Part shown: positions 34,285-43,008 of the stretch, in pieces
Layout: the number at the start of each line of letters is the position of its first letter
How positions within the stretch are numbered: position 1 is the first letter of the stretch
Assembly: GCA_041695325.1 (NCBI GenBank)
Contig: JBGFRC010000029.1
Location: 5,790 to 69,789 of the forward strand
Direction: 5' to 3'
DNA: 64,000 nucleotides
Source of the DNA: SURF-13 sp041695325
Lineage (GTDB): Bacteria > Pseudomonadota > Gammaproteobacteria > SURF-13
Notes under the pieces: generated by a model
What the model was told of the DNA's origin: nothing
Database searches by the model: none
What the model saw: only the letters and a program-made list of their open reading frames with translations
Made by a program: the position numbers and the translations under genes

Positions 34285-37230
34285 ATGACAAAAGAATCGG
34301 ACGCCAGGGAGAATATAGACCGCCTCCTGAGGCAGGCGGGATGGTCGGTGTGCGATGCCGCGCGAGCCAATATTCATGCCGCGTGCGGCGTGGCCATCCG
34401 AGAGTTTCCCCTCAAACCTGGCCATGGGTTCGCCGATTATCTGCTCTATGTGAATGGCAAGGCGGCCGGAGTGATCGAAGCCAAGCCCGAGGGCGCCACG
34501 CTCACTGGCGTCGAAATCCAATCCGCCAAGTATTCCACCGGACTGCCCGAAAACCTCCCCGCCTGGGGCTGGCCGTTGCCGTTTGCTTACCAATCCACCG
34601 GCGTCGAAACCCGCTTCACCAACGGCCTCGATCCCGCGCCACGCTCACATGCGGTTTTTGCTTTTCATAAGCCGGAGACTCTCGCAGAACTATTAAATGT
34701 AGCCTGGGTTGAGCGTAGCGAAACCCAGGGCAAAGTCGCGGAAGCGACACCGGCATACAATCTCCCTTTCCCGCAAGCGGGAGAGGGCTGGGGTGAGGGT
34801 GCTACCTTCCTCGCCCGCCTGCAACACCTGCCGGCACTCAAGACCGAAGGCCTGTGGCCCGCCCAGATCAAAGCCATCCAGAACCTCGAACAATCACTCA
34901 AGGAAAACCGCCCGCGCGCCTTGATCCAGATGGCCACGGGATCGGGCAAGACCTTCACGGCCATCAGTTTCATCTACCGGCTGCTCAAGTTCGCCGGTGC
35001 CCGGCGCATTCTGTTCCTGGTGGACCGCGGCAACCTCGGCGACCAGACGCTCAAGGAATTCCAGCAGTACACCTCGCCCTACAACAACTTCAAGTTCACC
35101 GAGGAGTACATCGTCCAGCGCCTGACGAGCAACACGCTCGACACCACCGCCCGCGTCTGCATCTCGACCATCCAGCGCATGTACTCGATGCTGAAGGGCC
35201 GGGAGCTGGCGGAAGACCTGGAAGAAGTGTCTATGGATCAGCTCGGCAGCCTATTCGGAGGGAGCGGGCAACGCAGGGCGTCGCCAGACAAGGCGCGAGG
35301 CGAGCGAGCAGCGGAGTTGACAGCCAAGTCAATGAGCAGCGGAGCGACCCGAGCAACGCTGTATGGCGGCGACCTGCTAAGCCCGACCGAGTCTATCGAA
35401 TACAATCCGGCAATCCCGATCGAGAGCTTCGATGTCATCGTCACCGACGAATGCCACCGCTCGATCTACAACCTCTGGGCGCAGGTGCTGGAGTACTTCG
35501 ACGCCTATCTGATCGGCCTCACCGCCACGCCCAGCAAGCAGACCTTCGGCTTCTTCCACCAGAACCTGGTGATGGAATACAACCACGAAATGGCCGTGGC
35601 CGACGGCGTCAACGTCAACTACGACGTCTACCGCATCCGCACCGCCATCAGCGAGGCCGGCTCCAAGGTGGAGGCGGGCTACTACGTGGAGAAGCGCGAG
35701 CGCGAGACGCGCAAGACCCGCTGGGAGGAGCTGGAGGACGACTTCGCCTACGACCCGAGCCAGCTCGACCGCGAGGTGGTCACGCCGGACCAGATTCGCA
35801 CCGTCGTCAAGACCTTCAAGGACAAGCTCTTCGGCGAAATCTTCCCCGGCCGCACCGAGGTGCCGAAGACCCTCGTCTTCGCCAAGGACGACAACCACGC
35901 CGAGAACATCGTCGAAATCCTGCGCGAGGAATTCGCCAAGGGCAACGAATTCGCCCAGAAGATCACCTACCGCACCACCGGCGACACGCCGCAGAACCTC
36001 ATCAAGTCGTTTCGCAACAGCTACCACCCACGCATCGCAGTCACCGTGGACATGATCGCCACCGGCACCGACATCAAGCCGGTGGAAATCGTCATGTTCA
36101 TGCGCGCGGTCAAGTCGCGCTCGTTCTTCGAGCAGATGAAGGGCCGCGGCGTGCGCGTCATCAAGGACGACGACCTCAGGGCCGTTACCCCGGACGCCAA
36201 GGCCAAGGACCACTTCGTCATCGTGGACGCCGTCGGCGTCTGCGAGCAGGACAAGACCGATGCCCGGCCGATGGAGAAGAAGCCGAGCGTCTCGTTCGCC
36301 GACCTGCTCAAGGCCGTGAGCTTCGGCAACACCGAGGACGACGTGCTCACCTCCGTCGCCGGGCGCCTGGCGCGCATGGAGCACCGCCTGAGCTCCGAGG
36401 ACGACAGGAAAATCCGTCAGGCGAGCGGGGGCCTGAGCCTGAAAGACCTGAGCCACCGGCTGGTCGAGGCGCTGAACCCGGACAGCGCCAGCCACACCGC
36501 GCGGCTCGACGCCGTCAAGCCCCTGCACGACCCGGCCCTGCGCAACCTGCTGGTCGAGATCAAGCAACGAAACGAGATCACCATAGACCACGTCAGCCAG
36601 GACAAGGTCATCGAGGCCGGCTTCAGCCAGGCGGCCCTCGACCGCGCCAAGGGGCTGGTGCAGTCGTTCGAGAAATTCATCCGGGACCACAAGGACGAAA
36701 TCACCGCCCTGCAAGTGCTCTACGCCAAGCCATACAAACAGCGCCTGACCTTCGAGGCCGTGAAGGAACTCGCCGACGCCATCGAACGGCCGCCCAACCT
36801 CTGGAACGAATCGCAGCTCTGGAACGCCTACGCCGCGCTGGAAAAATCCAAAGTCAAAGGCGCCAGCGGCAAACGCATCCTCACCGATCTCGTCTCCCTC
36901 GTGCGCTTCGCCATCCACCAGGACAACGAACTCATCCCGTTCCCCGAGCGCGTCAACGCCAACTTCAAAGCCTGGCTCGCCACCCAACAACGGGGCCTCC
37001 CCTCTCCCACCAGTGGGAGAGGGGAAGGGGGAGAGGGCCGCTTCACCCCTGAACAAATGAAATGGCTCGAAATGATCCGCGACCACATCGCCGCCAACCT
37101 CAGCATCGCGCCGGACGATTTCGAGTACGCGCCGTTCTCGCAACATGGCGGACTCGGCAAAGTGCATCAGCTATTCGGTGATAAGCTGACTGCGATCATT
37201 GAAGAATTGAACGAGACCTTGGCAGCATGA
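34285..37230 (+). CDS. hsdR: Type I restriction endonuclease, R subunit (with repeat insertions)
   Basis: The 981-residue translocase/nuclease has an N-terminal nuclease site (FADYLLYVNGKAAGVIEAKPEG), a helicase P-loop MATGSGKTFTAI near residue 217, the DEAD-type box TDECHRSIYNLW near 388, and later motifs KTLVFAKDDNHAENIVEIL and TVDMIATGTDIKPVEIVMF. Four segments appear foreign to the family: about residues 139-149 (AWVERSETQGK), 159-172 (NLPFPQAGEGWGEG), 322-369 (QRRASPDKARGERA onward) and 904-918 (GLPSPTSGRGEGGEG). All lie in linkers and keep the frame. The stop overlaps the next gene by 4 bases. Activity after these insertions is uncertain. Confidence 0.92.
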   Translation: MTKESDARENIDRLLRQAGWSVCDAARANIHAACGVAIREFPLKPGHGFADYLLYVNGKAAGVIEAKPEGATLTGVEIQSAKYSTGLPENLPAWGWPLPFAYQSTGVETRFTNGLDPAPRSHAVFAFHKPETLAELLNVAWVERSETQGKVAEATPAYNLPFPQAGEGWGEGATFLARLQHLPALKTEGLWPAQIKAIQNLEQSLKENRPRALIQMATGSGKTFTAISFIYRLLKFAGARRILFLVDRGNLGDQTLKEFQQYTSPYNNFKFTEEYIVQRLTSNTLDTTARVCISTIQRMYSMLKGRELAEDLEEVSMDQLGSLFGGSGQRRASPDKARGERAAELTAKSMSSGATRATLYGGDLLSPTESIEYNPAIPIESFDVIVTDECHRSIYNLWAQVLEYFDAYLIGLTATPSKQTFGFFHQNLVMEYNHEMAVADGVNVNYDVYRIRTAISEAGSKVEAGYYVEKRERETRKTRWEELEDDFAYDPSQLDREVVTPDQIRTVVKTFKDKLFGEIFPGRTEVPKTLVFAKDDNHAENIVEILREEFAKGNEFAQKITYRTTGDTPQNLIKSFRNSYHPRIAVTVDMIATGTDIKPVEIVMFMRAVKSRSFFEQMKGRGVRVIKDDDLRAVTPDAKAKDHFVIVDAVGVCEQDKTDARPMEKKPSVSFADLLKAVSFGNTEDDVLTSVAGRLARMEHRLSSEDDRKIRQASGGLSLKDLSHRLVEALNPDSASHTARLDAVKPLHDPALRNLLVEIKQRNEITIDHVSQDKVIEAGFSQAALDRAKGLVQSFEKFIRDHKDEITALQVLYAKPYKQRLTFEAVKELADAIERPPNLWNESQLWNAYAALEKSKVKGASGKRILTDLVSLVRFAIHQDNELIPFPERVNANFKAWLATQQRGLPSPTSGRGEGGEGRFTPEQMKWLEMIRDHIAANLSIAPDDFEYAPFSQHGGLGKVHQLFGDKLTAIIEELNETLAA
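34699..34731. repeat. Hairpin repeat in hsdR encoding AWVERSETQ
   Basis: CCTGGGTT and AACCCAGG form an 8-bp stem around a loop that includes GAGCGTAGCG. The translation WVERSETQ is, from memory, a peptide repeatedly produced when a dispersed proteobacterial repeat enters genes. Here it falls between the nuclease and helicase domains. Confidence 0.7.
34761..34800. repeat. Pyrimidine/purine palindromic repeat in hsdR (first copy)
   Basis: CTTTCCCGC and GCGGGAGAG arms form a hairpin, followed by GGCTGGGGTGAGGGT. It resembles the unit in mtnA and the second copy at 36996-37038. It is in frame and begins about 30 bases after the WVERSETQ-type repeat. Confidence 0.7.
35250..35390. repeat. Probable third foreign insert in hsdR
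   Basis: This segment has a different composition from its surroundings, with the 11-base direct repeat GAGCAGCGGAG, near copies of GCAACGC at both ends, and a TTGAC / GTCAA hairpin at its centre. It separates the helicase region from the DEAD-box motif with about 45 residues that I do not recognise in HsdR proteins. Exact borders are uncertain. Confidence 0.5.
36996..37038. repeat. Pyrimidine/purine palindromic repeat in hsdR (second copy)
   Basis: CCCCTCTCCCAC and GTGGGAGAGGGG are perfect 12-bp arms, followed by AAGGGGGAGAGGG. Its translation (LPSPTSGRGEGGEG) parallels SPSPSGRGMGRGEG in MtnA. Confidence 0.75.
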
Positions 37231-38249
37231 TCCAGAGCAACCCCCAACCCGGCGGCGAAGTTCTCCTGTACCAGACCCAGGATGGTAAAACTCGACTGGA
37301 GGTTCAGTTTCAGGGTGAAACGGTCTGGCTGACCCAAAAACAGATGGCCGACCTGTTCCAGAAGGACGTACGCACCGTCAGCGAGCATATCCGCAATGTC
37401 TATGAGGAGGGCGAGCTGGCCCCGGATCCAACTCTCCGGAATTTCCGGATAGTTCAAACCGAAGGCAAACGGCAGGTGGAGCGCGACGTCGCCCACTACA
37501 ATCTCGACGTCATCATTTCCGTGGGTTACCGCGTCAAGTCGCAACGCGGCACCCAATTCCGCATTTGGGCCACCCGCACGCTCCGGGACCATCTGGTCCA
37601 GGGCTACACCCTCAACGAACGCCGCCTGCGGGAAAAGGGCCTGGCCGAAATGGAGCAGGCCGTGCGCCTGCTGGCGCGCACGCTCTCCACCCACGAGCTG
37701 GTCAACGACCAGGGCCGGGCGGTGCTGGACGTGGTCACGCGCTACGCCCGCTCCTGGCGCTTGCTGTTGCAGTACGACGAGAACCGCCTGCCCGAATCAC
37801 CTGCGCATCCGACCCGTCCCGTCGCCGGCCTGTCACCGGACATCAGCCGCCAAGCCATTTCGGGACTCAAGCAGGCCTTGATGGAGAAGGGCGAGGCCAC
37901 GGCTCTCTTCGGGCAGGAACGCGGCGGCGCGCTCGACGGCATTCTGGGTTCCATCGAACAGACCTTCGGCGGCGAAGCGCTCTACCCGAGTGTCGAAGCC
38001 CGCGCCGCGCATTTGCTCTACTTCGTCATCAAGGATCACCCGTTCGCCGACGGCAACAAGCGCATCGGTAGCTTTCTGTTCCTGCTGTACCTAGACCGCA
38101 ATGGCCTGCTGAATAAGCCCGACGGCACACCACGCTTCGCCGACAATGCCCTGGTCGCCGTCGCCCTGCTGGTCGCCGAAAGCGACCCCGCGCACAAAGA
38201 ACTGCTGATCCGGTTGATCCTGAACCTGCTACAGGATGGCGGTGAATGA
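37227..38249 (+). CDS. RhuM-Fic fusion protein inside the hsd locus
   Basis: Residues 1-about 120 form a RhuM-family domain (ETVWLTQKQMADLFQKDVRTVSEHIRNVYEEGEL, a helix-turn-helix-like start, and ISVGYRVKSQRGTQFRIWATRTL). The C-terminal half is a Fic/Doc domain with the active-site motif HPFADGNKRIGSF near residue 271. The motif has Lys after GN, as in Doc-type kinases (GNKR), rather than the GNGR of typical AMP-transferring Fic proteins. The start overlaps the hsdR stop by 4 bases (ATGA). Such genes often accompany type I systems. A toxin-like or protein-modifying role is plausible but unproven, and no Phd-type antitoxin gene is next to it. Confidence 0.85.
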   Translation: MIQSNPQPGGEVLLYQTQDGKTRLEVQFQGETVWLTQKQMADLFQKDVRTVSEHIRNVYEEGELAPDPTLRNFRIVQTEGKRQVERDVAHYNLDVIISVGYRVKSQRGTQFRIWATRTLRDHLVQGYTLNERRLREKGLAEMEQAVRLLARTLSTHELVNDQGRAVLDVVTRYARSWRLLLQYDENRLPESPAHPTRPVAGLSPDISRQAISGLKQALMEKGEATALFGQERGGALDGILGSIEQTFGGEALYPSVEARAAHLLYFVIKDHPFADGNKRIGSFLFLLYLDRNGLLNKPDGTPRFADNALVAVALLVAESDPAHKELLIRLILNLLQDGGE

Positions 38250-38251
38250 CC

Positions 38252-38320
38252 ATGTACCAGGATTCCGGAGACAAGCTGAACGCGATGATTGAAGAATTGA
38301 ACGAGACGTTAGCGACATGA
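38252..38320 (+). pseudogene. Remnant of a second hsdR 3' end
   Basis: A 23-codon frame ends GDKLNAMIEELNETLAT-stop and matches the C-terminus of HsdR just upstream (GDKLTAIIEELNETLAA-stop). Over 51 bases (37180-37230 against 38270-38320), 43 are identical, and four of the seven changed codons are silent. Its stop codon overlaps the hsdS start as ATGA. It is therefore the tail of a diverged hsdR allele that once directly preceded hsdS. Confidence 0.8.
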
Positions 38321-39756
38321 GCGCAACTCTTCCAACAAATTGGGAATTCAAGCCGCTTCGTGAATTGCTTGTCTCCCTTGAATCAGGAAGCCGCCCGAAG
38401 GGCGGCGTGAAAGGCATTGAATCCGGGGTACCTAGCCTGGGTGGAGAACATCTCGATTCGAACGGCGGCTTCAAGTTCGAGAAGATTAAATTCGTACCCG
38501 AAATATTTGCGCAAAAGATGATGCGCGGAAGAATTCAGCGCGGAGACATCCTTGTCGTCAAGGACGGTGCAACCACTGGAAAGACTTCATTCGTCGGGTC
38601 GTCATTTCCCTACCAAGATGCCGTCATTAATGAGCACGTCTTCTTGTGTCGATGCCGCGAGGGCATCGACCCAAAGTACGTTTTCTATTTTCTCTATTCT
38701 GCCGAAGGAAATCGTCAGATTCTCGAAGACTTTAGAGGTGCAGCCCAAGGAGGCATTAGCCAACGGTTCGCGGAAATCGTTAATGTGCCGCTCGCGCCCC
38801 TCAACCAGCAAAAACGCATCGTCGCGGAAATCGAAAAACAGTTCTCCCGCCTCGACGAAGCCGTCGCCAACCTCAAGCGCGTTAAGGCCAATCTCAAGCG
38901 CTACAAAGCAGCCGTCCTCAAAGCCGCCGTCGAAGGCCGCCTAGTCGAAACCGAAGCCGAACTCGCCCGCCGCGAGGGCCGCAGCTACGAAACCGGCGAA
39001 CAACTCCTGCAACGCATCCTCGAAACCCGCCGCAGCCAGTGGAAAGGCAAGGGCAAATACAAAGAACCCGCCGCGCCCGACACCACCGACCTGCCCGAGT
39101 TACCGGAGGGATGGGTGTGGGCGACAGTTGAATCGTTGTCAGTGAAGGTCACCGACGGTGTTCACAAAAAGCCGAGCTACGTCGCCGAGGGTATTCCGTT
39201 TGTAACGGTGAAGAATTTGACGGCAGGAGATGGCATTTCATTCGATGACCTCAACTACGTGACTCCAAAAGATCACGAGGAGTTCTGCAAACGAACCCAT
39301 CCGGAGCGCGGTGACATCCTGATCACAAAGGATGGAACCCTTGGCGTGGTGCGATTGATTGATACGGACCGACCATTCAGCGTGTTTGTGTCGGTGGCGC
39401 TCGTAAAGCCAGTTGTGTATGATTTTAGTCGGTACCTAGTGACAGCGTTTGAGTCGCCAGTCGTACAGCGGCAGATGGTTCCGAAAGGCTCAGGACTACA
39501 GCATATTCATCTTGAAGACCTACGCGCAGACTGCATTCCTGTTCCACCACTCGCAGAACAAAATCGCATCGTCGTTGAAGTTGATCGACGATTCTCGATC
39601 ATTCGCGAAGTCGAGACAGACGTTGACGCCAATCTCATGCGTGCGCAGGTGCTACGCCAATCCGTCCTTTCCGGCGCCTTCAATAGGAAATTGCTAATGG
39701 CATCTAACAATACACCAGGCAACATGCACATGGAGGTAGCAGCCAATGCCATCTAA
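38317..39756 (+). CDS. hsdS: Type I restriction-modification specificity subunit
   Basis: The 479-residue protein has two target recognition domains (about residues 5-165 and 262-430), separated and followed by conserved helical spacers (VAEIEKQFSRLDEAVANLKRVKANLKRYKAAVLKAAVEGRL; VVEVDRRFSIIREVE). Each TRD begins in the usual way (LPTNWEFKPLRELL; LPELPEGWVWATVESL) and ends with PLAPLNQQKRIVAEIE or PVPPLAEQNRIVVEVD. The two different TRDs predict an asymmetric bipartite DNA target. TRD bases are richer in A/T than the spacers, a usual sign of domain exchange. The 3' end overlaps the next gene by 11 bases. Confidence 0.95.
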   Translation: MSATLPTNWEFKPLRELLVSLESGSRPKGGVKGIESGVPSLGGEHLDSNGGFKFEKIKFVPEIFAQKMMRGRIQRGDILVVKDGATTGKTSFVGSSFPYQDAVINEHVFLCRCREGIDPKYVFYFLYSAEGNRQILEDFRGAAQGGISQRFAEIVNVPLAPLNQQKRIVAEIEKQFSRLDEAVANLKRVKANLKRYKAAVLKAAVEGRLVETEAELARREGRSYETGEQLLQRILETRRSQWKGKGKYKEPAAPDTTDLPELPEGWVWATVESLSVKVTDGVHKKPSYVAEGIPFVTVKNLTAGDGISFDDLNYVTPKDHEEFCKRTHPERGDILITKDGTLGVVRLIDTDRPFSVFVSVALVKPVVYDFSRYLVTAFESPVVQRQMVPKGSGLQHIHLEDLRADCIPVPPLAEQNRIVVEVDRRFSIIREVETDVDANLMRAQVLRQSVLSGAFNRKLLMASNNTPGNMHMEVAANAI

Positions 39757-41851
39757 ATATCCTAAAGGGTCAGAATGGCGCAGATGGGATCTACACATCC
39801 ATACGCCTGCATCCACGTTACACAACGAGTTTAATGGATGGGAATCATATCTTGACGCTATCGAGGCGGCTGATCCTGCAATATGCGCTGTAGGAATTAC
39901 AGACTATGCGTCACTGGATGGCTACAAGCGCATCAGGAATGAAATCGACGCAAAGAGCCGTCTCGCAAATATTTCGCTTGTTTTACCGAACATAGAATTT
40001 CGAGTTTCTCCTTTTACCAAACAAGGGTCCGCGATCAATCTGCACGTTCTCGTTGACCCAAGAGAAGCAGATCACATTCAGCGAATTGAGGACGCCCTTA
40101 ATCGGCTCACATTCACATATCAGGGCCAAAAGTACCCTTGCAATCAAGCCGGTCTGAGAGATCTAGGAAAGGCTTTTGATGGATCTATAAAGGATGGCGA
40201 TGCGGCTTATCGTGAGGGTGTTAAACAATTCAAGCCAGATTTTGAGGTGTTCCGGGAGTGGTACGACAGCGAGAAATGGTTGAAACGTAATTCCCTCATT
40301 GTCGTCTCAAATAGCAGTAATGACGGGGCTTCCGGGCTGAAGCATGACGACGGCTATAAGGCAAAAAGGCAGGAGATATACCGCTTCAGCAACGCGGTTT
40401 TCTCGGGCAATCCAAAGGATCGTGAATATTTCTGCGGCAAAGGGCCAGACAGCGAAGAGCAGCTAGCCCAAACAGTCAATGGGCGTAAGCCGTGTGTCCA
40501 TGGCTCGGACGCTCACAAGGAAGAGAGGCTTTTTAGGCCTGACGAAGAAAGGTTTTGCTGGATAAAAGCTGACCCAACCTTTGAAGGCCTTCGTCAGATC
40601 CTTTATGAGCCGGAAGCACGTGTGCATATCGGCAAAACCTATCCAGAAGCGCGAGACGAAAACCGGATCATCAGTTCAGTACGGTTCATAGGAACGAATG
40701 GATGGTTTCATGACATTGAACTTCCAATCAATCCGGCATTGGTAAATATCATCGGTAGTAAAGGTTCCGGCAAGACAGCTTTGGTTGACCTTGTTGCATA
40801 TGCAACTGGGTCGTGGACCAGCAACACTAATTCCTTTCTATACAAGGCACACAGGGAACTCGAAGGTTCTGAAGTAGTAGTCACATGGTCTGGGGGCGGA
40901 AAAGACGCTGTCGTGGTTCCCAAACGTCTCGAAGATGGACGTGATCAGAAGGTTAGGTATCTTTCTCAGCAATTCGTCGAGCATCTGTGCTCAGAAGATA
41001 AGGTGGGCACAGAATTGGTTCATGAGATTGAGCAAGTCATCTTCGAGTATTTAGACGATACAGAAAAGCTTGGAGAAACCAGTTTTTCTGGTCTTCGTAT
41101 CGCCAAAACAGGGAGTGTGCGAAATCAGCAAGTACGACTTCGGTCATCTATTGCGAAACTGAATCAAGATATCGATGAGTTACGGCTGGAGATCGACTCG
41201 CGACATCAAAAAGCTGAGCGTGTGGCGGAGCTAGAAAACGAACGTAAGGGTCTTGAGAAGCAAAAGCCTGCCTTCGACTCCGAGGAAGAACAAAAGATTG
41301 AGGATGAGTTGTCAGTGTTGCGCGACACACGACAGAAATTGGTAGACAAGATCAGTGCCCAGAAGCAGCAGTTAGAACGCATTGCCGAGGTCCGGGATCG
41401 AGTCGCTTCATTCGAAGACGACATGAAGGGATTCTTTAATGAGTTAATGGCTGAACTAAGAGATTTGGGTGTCGAAAGAGAGGAGCTTGAGAACTTCCAC
41501 CCCTCATTCCGCGGTGATGTGCGAAAACCGCTGGACAAAAAGGAGAAACAAATACGAACTGAGATTGACACGGAAACCGGTTCTGACGGTGATAAGTACC
41601 CTGACAAGGGAACGTTGTGTGCTGTTGATCACCGAATTGGTGAGCTGGAGAAGTTGTCTTTCGTCGATCAAGCGAAGAAACAACGAAACATTGAGATTCA
41701 GAAGCGAGTGGCTGCTATCGATGCCGAAATCGCAAAGCTGCGTAAGGCGATCAAATCAATCGATTCAACAAGGAAGACAGAGCTTGCCACCAAGATTGAA
41801 GAGCGTTGGGACAAATACCTCTGGACTTCCCCCGAATTCATGGACACCGGC

Positions 41852-42715
41852 TCAAGCAACTTGATTCATCGCCTCGAACTCGGCCGGTGAACGGTAGCCG
41901 AGGGTCGAATGACGACGTTGCCGATTGTAGAACACTTCGATGTATTCAAAGATATCCTGTTTCGCTTCTTCCCGCGTGAGATAGCGCCGGTCGTGGATCA
42001 GCTCCTTCTTGAGCGTGCCGAAGAAGCTCTCCACGCAGGCATTGTCCCAGCAGTTGCCCTTGCGGCTCATCGAACACGTGAGGCCGGCGTGGGTGAGCAG
42101 GTCCTGGTAATCCTGGCTCGCGTACTGCACGCCGCGATCCGAGTGATGCAGCAACCCCTTGGCCGGTTTCCGGCGCCACAGCGCCATGGTGAGCGCCGTT
42201 GCGGCGAGATCGGCGGTGAGGCGCGATCCCATTGCCCAGCCGATGACCCGGCGGGAGAAAAGATCGAGCACGACCGCCAGATACAGCCAACCCTCGGCGG
42301 TTGCCACGCAGGTGATGTCGCCGGCCCAGACGCGGTTGGGCGCCGTCACGGTGAATTGCCGAGCGAGCGTGTTGCCGGCCACGGGCAGCTGGTGCGCGGC
42401 GTCGGTAGTCGCTTTCCACTTCTTCACCGTCTTGGCGCGAATGCCGTGGGCCCGCATCAGCCGCGCCACCCGGTTCTCGCCGACCCGGCGGCCGCGTTTC
42501 CTCAGCACATCGCAGATGCTGGGGCTGCCGTAGGTGCGCCGGCTCTCGGCGTGGAGCGCGCGAATCTCCCCCAGCAGCGCCCGGTTGGCCCGTGCACGAC
42601 GGCTCTCGGGCCGGGTAGCCCAGGCGTAGTAGCCGGCGGGCGAGACCTCAAGCGCGCGGCACATGAGCCGGACGGAGAAACGGCAAGCGTGGTCCTGGAT
42701 GGCCCGGTATCTCAT
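41852..42715 (-). CDS. IS3-family transposase, OrfB (catalytic)
   Basis: The 287-residue DDE integrase domain shows the acidic residues in VWAGDITCVATAEGWLYLAVVLD, HHSDRGVQYAS and NACVESFFGTLKKELI, with the family ending YNRQRRHSTLGYRSPAEFE. Its ATG overlaps the orfA stop as ATGA, and a slippery heptamer upstream suggests an OrfAB fusion is also made. The frame is intact. Confidence 0.95.
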   Translation of the reverse strand: MRYRAIQDHACRFSVRLMCRALEVSPAGYYAWATRPESRRARANRALLGEIRALHAESRRTYGSPSICDVLRKRGRRVGENRVARLMRAHGIRAKTVKKWKATTDAAHQLPVAGNTLARQFTVTAPNRVWAGDITCVATAEGWLYLAVVLDLFSRRVIGWAMGSRLTADLAATALTMALWRRKPAKGLLHHSDRGVQYASQDYQDLLTHAGLTCSMSRKGNCWDNACVESFFGTLKKELIHDRRYLTREEAKQDIFEYIEVFYNRQRRHSTLGYRSPAEFEAMNQVA

Positions 42716-43008
42716 TTGCGTTCCCTCGCGAAGTACGCCGCCGCAGATTTTAAAAAATCGCGTTCCTTCCTCACCGTGTCGAGCTCCCGGCGCAGCCGGA
42801 CCAGCTCCTCGCGCTCGGCCCGAAGCGCGGAATGCGTCGTTCCCAGGCCCTTCGCCTCGTGCTCCTCGGTCCGCCAGCGGTACAGCAGGTTGTCCGCGAT
42901 CCCGAGCTCCCGGGCCACCTCCGCCACGGGCTTGCCGGTCTCCTGCACCAGGCGCACGGCTTCGGTCTTGAACTCCTCGGTATACTTACGTCGTTTGGCT
43001 TCTGACAT
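42712..43008 (-). CDS. IS3-family transposase, OrfA (DNA-binding)
   Basis: A 98-residue helix-turn-helix protein (MSEAKRRKYTEEFKTEAVRLV, then VAEVARELGIADNLLYRWR) with a leucine-zipper-like C-terminal helix (LRRELDTVRKERDFLKSA). I chose ATG at 43008 because GGAGG lies just upstream. An earlier in-frame ATG at 43053 falls in the terminal repeat region. The heptamer T TTT TTA (42757-42751, in zero frame GAT TTT TTA) is a classical -1 slip site and would lead into the orfB frame. Confidence 0.92.
   Translation of the reverse strand: MSEAKRRKYTEEFKTEAVRLVQETGKPVAEVARELGIADNLLYRWRTEEHEAKGLGTTHSALRAEREELVRLRRELDTVRKERDFLKSAAAYFARERK

Noticed and set aside
34854..37052. 732-codon frame within hsdR on the same strand
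   Set aside because: A shifted frame of hsdR with Arg/Pro/Gly-rich product. The hsdR frame contains all helicase motifs.
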